From Rhodospirillales bacterium (GTDB taxonomy: Bacteria > Pseudomonadota > Alphaproteobacteria > UBA9219): a stretch of 9,452 nucleotides of DNA. The position numbers were made by a program, and so were the translations under genes. Below the pieces are notes generated by a model that made no database searches, was not told the DNA's origin, and saw only the letters and a list, made by a program, of their open reading frames with translations. Positions 7,190 through 9,452 of this stretch are shown one piece after another. Position 1 is the first letter of the stretch. Every line of letters begins with the position of its first letter. Where the stretch lies: positions 1 to 9,452 of the forward strand of contig JAATFY010000160.1 of NCBI GenBank assembly GCA_015654915.1, in the 5' to 3' direction.

Positions 7190-7282
7190 TGGCGGAGACA
7201 GAGGGATTCGAACCCTCGATAGGGGTTTACCCCCTATATCGGTTTAGCAAACCGACGCCTTCAGCCACTCGGCCATGTCTCC
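7190..7282 (-). tRNA. tRNA-Ser (anticodon GCU), reads AGC/AGU
   Basis: The 93-base sequence folds as a class II tRNA. The acceptor stem GGAGACA (7282-7276) pairs with TGTCTCC, followed by discriminator G and an encoded CCA (7192-7190). The D arm carries GGCCGAGTGGCTGAAGGC, the anticodon stem is CGGTT/AACCG, and the loop TTGCTAA places anticodon GCT at 7248-7246. A long variable arm, TAGGGG with CCCCTA, is characteristic of serine tRNAs. The T arm is GAGGG-TTCGAAT-CCCTC. All parts are intact. It is on the same strand as the downstream hypothetical gene and greB. Confidence 0.97.
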
Positions 7283-7295
7283 GCAGGAAGGCAAG

Positions 7296-7323
7296 GATAT
7301 AGCGTGGTTTCGGCGGGGATCAA
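7296..7323 (-). promoter_or_regulatory. Predicted sigma-70 promoter for tRNA-Ser
   Basis: On the minus strand, TTGATC (7323-7318) and TATATC (7301-7296) are separated by 16 bases and resemble the -35 and -10 boxes. The -10 box ends 13 bases before the tRNA 5' end, leaving room for a short 5' leader. Transcription could continue into the hypothetical gene and greB. Confidence 0.5.
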
Positions 7324-7358
7324 AACGCAAAGTTTACCGCTAATTCCGCTCTATTTTT

Positions 7359-7712
7359 CTAGAATTTCGGCCCGGCGATCGATCTCGCCATACGCGCCCG
7401 GAGGCTATCGGCCATGTTTCTTTCGATGTTGGAACGCATGTTCGTCTTGGAAATTATAGCGCCATCCACGGAAACAGCCGCGTATCTGCCGTCGCTAAGA
7501 AGTTCTTTGGTCTGCACGTACACAGGCCGGACGCCGTTTGGAATCCTCTCGCCTTTTTTGTCGTACGCAACGGTCCCCAGCCTTAGCGTATCGTATGGAT
7601 ACATATGAAAACATGAGTTACCACTTCGGCTTGCGGCAGAATGAAAGCACCACTGAAAAAAGACTTCCCCCGCCTTCATTTCAGGGTGTCGATTTAATCC
7701 GGCTTTTTGCAT
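7359..7712 (-). CDS. Hypothetical protein, start uncertain, possibly a remnant
   Basis: I do not recognise this ORF. The C-terminal 75 residues look protein-like: TLRLGTVAYDKKGERIPNG, then VRPVYVQTKELLSDGRYAAV and a closing Arg/Met-rich helix ending SIAGPKF. The N-terminal part, with HPEMKAGEVFFQWCFHSAA, is less convincing and lacks a ribosome binding site at any candidate start (TTG 7730, ATG 7712, ATG 7604). The coding character may begin near the ATG at 7604, giving 81 residues. It could be a short real gene or the 3' end of a gene whose front was replaced by unrelated DNA. No domain, signal peptide or membrane segment is visible. It lies just upstream of the tRNA promoter. Confidence 0.42.
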   Translation of the reverse strand: MQKAGLNRHPEMKAGEVFFQWCFHSAASRSGNSCFHMYPYDTLRLGTVAYDKKGERIPNGVRPVYVQTKELLSDGRYAAVSVDGAIISKTNMRSNIERNMADSLRARMARSIAGPKF

Positions 7713-7730
7713 TTTCGTGGTTCTTTTCAA

Positions 7731-7951
7731 AAAGTAACAGGGTCCTTAAGAATTTATACTAAAGAAAGCCCATCCGAAATACTTGCATCAATAAAAACTA
7801 TAGTTAATTTAGTAGAAGGTCATTCCAGATTTTTCTGGATTATAACTTGGCGTGCCGAAGGGGATGAATCAGAGTAAGCAAAAATTAGCAATACTTGCTC
7901 GCCAGCATGTCTTTCTCCTTAGCTAAGAAAATTAAAATTTGGCATAATGAA
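7731..7951. other. AT-rich gap with no supported gene
   Basis: This 221-base stretch is clearly AT-richer than the gcv region. It holds a small hairpin, TCCAGA (7824-7829) with TCTGGA (7834-7839) and a TTTT loop, which could act as a weak transcription stop. It also holds an eight-codon reading frame on the minus strand (7885-7908). I see no RNA gene or recognisable element. Confidence 0.4.
7885..7908 (-). other. Seven-residue mini-ORF with good ribosome binding site
   Basis: Downstream of the hypothetical gene at 7952-8332, on the same strand, AAGGAG is followed at correct spacing by an ATG, and the frame MLASKYC ends at a TAA after seven residues. It could be a chance match, the front of a gene now lost, or a tiny translated peptide. 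Nothing else supports it. Confidence 0.2.
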
Positions 7952-8332
7952 CTAGGCCGTACCGCTTGCCCCTCCGGCTTCAACTGTAAGGGGCGCAATC
8001 TTATCGCCAATGCGGAATATGTATCTTTTGGCATGAGTGCCGCCGATAGAGGCAGGAACATCCTCGGCACTTTCTAAGATTAACTCTCTAGCGGTATTAG
8101 CCTTGAAAACATCATCGCTATTCATTTTCAATGCCCACCCTAATTGCATAGCGTCAAAACCAAGATTCCATTTTCCATTTGTGTCATGGAATATCGTGGT
8201 AAATTGGGGGCCGCCTAATTGTGTAGTGCTTTCTGGATGAAATAGAAAAATTCGTCCCTCAAGTATCCATTGCCCTTTATATGGAAAATTGGACGGAAGC
8301 TGTTTGCCTTGTCCGTCTAATTGAATAGACAT
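7952..8332 (-). CDS. Hypothetical protein, 126 aa
   Basis: The function is not recognised. Coding status is supported by an excellent ribosome binding site, AGAGGAGA ending six bases before the ATG, and by coherent sequence across the full length. The protein has no cysteine, no signal peptide and no membrane segment. It appears beta-rich and aromatic-rich in the first half, for example WILEGRIFLFHPES (22-35) and FTTIFHDTNGKWNLGFDAMQ (44-63), then has a helix-like stretch FKANTARELILESAED (76-91) and a final strand pair AKRYIFRIGDKIAPLTV (101-117). The composition suggests a small cytosolic globular protein. It is divergent from the exported-protein gene at 8483 with 150 bases between them. 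GC content is lower than in the gcv operon, consistent with variable DNA. Confidence 0.72.
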   Translation of the reverse strand: MSIQLDGQGKQLPSNFPYKGQWILEGRIFLFHPESTTQLGGPQFTTIFHDTNGKWNLGFDAMQLGWALKMNSDDVFKANTARELILESAEDVPASIGGTHAKRYIFRIGDKIAPLTVEAGGASGTA

Positions 8333-8482
8333 GGTTTTCTCCTCTGGTCAGGTTATACTGCCGAGGATAGTAAGGCAAAGGCGGGGAGTCGAGTGCAGCC
8401 GAGCAACTAATCAAAAATTGAGCGCGCCATGCCGCTAGAGGATTCTCCTCTGGTTGGCTTCATGCAATCGAAGGGGGTAATC
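8333..8482. promoter_or_regulatory. Divergent promoter region with repeated and palindromic motifs
   Basis: This 150-base gap must serve both flanking genes. TTCTCCTCTGGT occurs twice in the same orientation, at 8337-8348 and 8443-8454; the first copy overlaps the ribosome binding site of the minus gene. The second lies in an inverted repeat, AGAGGA (8437-8442) and TCCTCT (8446-8451). TATACT near 8354-8359 resembles a -10 box. AAGGGGG (8471-8477) is the ribosome binding site for the plus gene. Shared regulation is inference. Confidence 0.4.
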
Positions 8483-9160
8483 GTGAGGATCCAGTTCCTG
8501 CTGCTCGGACTGATGCTAGCTCTAGCGTCTTATGGCATAGTGTTACCGAATGCCTTTGCGGCACCCCCCATATTCGTTGCCAATGGTTCCCCGCCAGAAA
8601 CCCCAGATTACACCTACCATGAGATTTTGGCGTGTCTGGCACGAGCGAACGCTTTTAAGATGCCGTCAGCCGCGTTCAAGACAGCAAACGAAGAATGTGC
8701 AGCAAAAACTCAGGGGCTTACACTACAAGACTACTTTGCAATGTTTGATGGCTGCGTTCAGGTATTGGGCAATGCGGACAAACTAAAAGCAGACTGTGAT
8801 TCCGCAATCGACAAGAAATTAAAACCCTTATTTGTGGTCGGCGGATCATCATTCTCGGCGCTTGAACTCACGGTTAATGAGCTTACTACACTGAAATACG
8901 GATGCACTCAATTGTCAGACGTTAAAGATAAATTGCGGTGCCAAAACGGATTAGAAAAGCTGAGGAAAATTCTTCAGACACCACTTCCAGAACCGAGGCC
9001 GATTGATCCCCCAATTTCCTCCCAAGAGTATATTGGCATTGTAAAAGAAAACCCGCACTGGATTAATTCTCCCAAGGGAGACTCATTGTGGCTTATGGAT
9101 CCAATGGGAAGGGTGGTTCACGGGAAAGACGGGAGTCCGATTAGCACACCAATCAATTGA
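8483..9160 (+). CDS. Hypothetical exported protein with six cysteines
   Basis: I do not recognise the family. I chose the GTG at 8483 because AAGGGGG lies five bases upstream and the product then starts with a clean signal peptide: MRI, a hydrophobic core FLLLGLMLALASYGIV, and a likely signal peptidase I site after AFA (residue 26). ATG codons at 8429 and 8462 are in frame but would place a hydrophilic extension before it. The mature protein of about 199 residues has six cysteines (51, 72, 91, 105, 141, 153) within a mostly helical region at about 45-165, which suggests three disulfides in the periplasm. A proline-rich linker PLPEPRPIDPP (167-177) leads to a short C-terminal part with WLMDPMGRVVHGKDGSPI (203-220). 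Base composition is lower in GC than in the gcv genes. Confidence 0.74.
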   Translation: MRIQFLLLGLMLALASYGIVLPNAFAAPPIFVANGSPPETPDYTYHEILACLARANAFKMPSAAFKTANEECAAKTQGLTLQDYFAMFDGCVQVLGNADKLKADCDSAIDKKLKPLFVVGGSSFSALELTVNELTTLKYGCTQLSDVKDKLRCQNGLEKLRKILQTPLPEPRPIDPPISSQEYIGIVKENPHWINSPKGDSLWLMDPMGRVVHGKDGSPISTPIN

Positions 9161-9262
9161 GGCTACAAACATATGCTCATGCTGGCCGAGTGTTTCACGG
9201 AATGGACAATGGTTCTCGCCAAATTCTTGATACCTACTGCACAAAGCATTTCGGGCTGAAAA

Positions 9263-9298
9263 CTGTAGCACAGCTTGTGCTACAGCCGCCGGAGGCGG
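9263..9298. repeat. Two adjacent strong hairpins
   Basis: CTGTAGCACA (9263-9272) pairs perfectly with TGTGCTACAG (9276-9285) across a three-base loop, and is followed at once by CCGCC (9286-9290) with GGCGG (9294-9298). There is no T run afterwards in either direction, so it is not a typical intrinsic terminator. It could stabilise the 3' end of the transcript of the exported-protein gene about 100 bases upstream. Confidence 0.55.
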
Positions 9299-9407
9299 TC
9301 AGACCGTAACTAAAGGCGCATGTGTGGACGGCCCCTGTGCGTCAAGAGGTTTTTGACTGAGAAACCAAAAAAGCAGGTGTTGCGGTCATGTGTCCGGCCT
9401 GTTTGAT

Positions 9408-9425
9408 GTTGCTTTATAAAGCAAC
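9408..9425. repeat. 18-bp perfect palindrome
   Basis: GTTGCTTTATAAAGCAAC is a perfect inverted repeat with no spacer, centred between 9416 and 9417. Uninterrupted palindromes of this length are typical of dimeric repressor operators or recombination sites. No associated gene can be identified because the window ends 27 bases further on. Confidence 0.5.
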
Positions 9426-9452
9426 TGGCCCTGATGAAGTCCGCGTGACGAA

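Larger units (their letters stand above)
9161..9452. other. Right-edge region with ORF fragments but no supported gene
   Basis: No frame here gives a convincing complete gene. Frame +1 reads GRVFHGMDNGSRQILDTYC and onwards from 9184 to a stop at 9307-9309, with no good start. Another frame has a cysteine-rich stretch, ENCSTACATAAGGG, at 9258-9299. A third possible ORF begins at ATG 9388 (MCPACLMLLYKATG) and runs off the edge. These may be decayed coding remnants or chance. The strong secondary structures in this part are listed separately. Confidence 0.35.

Noticed and set aside
7190..7282. tRNA-Ser as attachment site of an island on the right
   Set aside because: Integration normally reconstitutes the tRNA 3' half, which faces left here. 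No second copy of the tRNA end and no integrase gene are in the window.
7538..7762. 74-residue plus-strand ORF, and the ORF at 7414-7608
   Set aside because: No ribosome binding site and no protein-like composition; they overlap the somewhat better minus-strand frame.
7857..7865. CCGAAGGGG-like string resembling a glycine riboswitch core
   Set aside because: It is isolated, without the partner motif and not upstream of a glycine-related gene.
9083..9271. 62-residue minus-strand ORF
   Set aside because: It overlaps the end of the exported-protein gene in antisense and has no ribosome binding site or recognisable motif.
1..9452. CRISPR array or transposon genes
   Set aside because: I looked for regularly spaced direct repeats and for transposase or integrase motifs on both strands and saw none.

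Overview
The window looks like a chromosomal segment of an alphaproteobacterium. I infer this from the GC-rich coding sequence of the first 7.3 kb, the gene order gcvT-gcvH-gcvPA-gcvPB with the P-protein split into two subunits, a GreB with an acidic N-terminal extension, and an intergenic element with CGTCAT...ATGACG ends of a type scattered through many such genomes. I cannot name a genus from sequence alone.

Layout. Bases 1-617 hold the 5' two thirds of an inositol-monophosphatase-family gene on the minus strand, cut by the window edge. It is divergent from a tight plus-strand operon: gcvT (816-1943), gcvH (1948-2328), gcvPA (2342-3691), gcvPB (3688-5337), then a small TMEM175-like membrane protein gene (5337-5915) whose start codon overlaps the gcvPB stop. 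The four gcv genes supply the T, H and P proteins of the glycine cleavage system. P decarboxylates glycine, H carries the aminomethyl group on a lipoyl lysine, and T passes the one-carbon unit to tetrahydrofolate. The L protein is not in the window. A structured repeat (5922-6019) lies after the operon and probably helps end its transcription. On the minus strand follow greB (6061-6612), a conserved uncharacterised gene (6634-7152) 21 bases upstream of it, and tRNA-Ser(GCU) (7190-7282) with a recognisable promoter.

From about 7330 to the right edge the character changes: lower GC, looser spacing and genes I do not recognise. Here are a doubtful ORF (7359-7712, minus), a better supported hypothetical gene with a strong ribosome binding site (7952-8332, minus), and a divergent gene for an exported six-cysteine protein (8483-9160, plus). 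The last 290 bases hold two strong hairpins, an 18-bp perfect palindrome and ORF fragments. This part reads like variable or recently acquired DNA beside a tRNA gene, but there is no integrase, transposase or attachment-site duplication. I found no convincing complete new system. The most interesting leads are the coupling of a channel-like gene to the glycine cleavage operon, and the divergent pair of unknown genes with shared promoter-region repeats.
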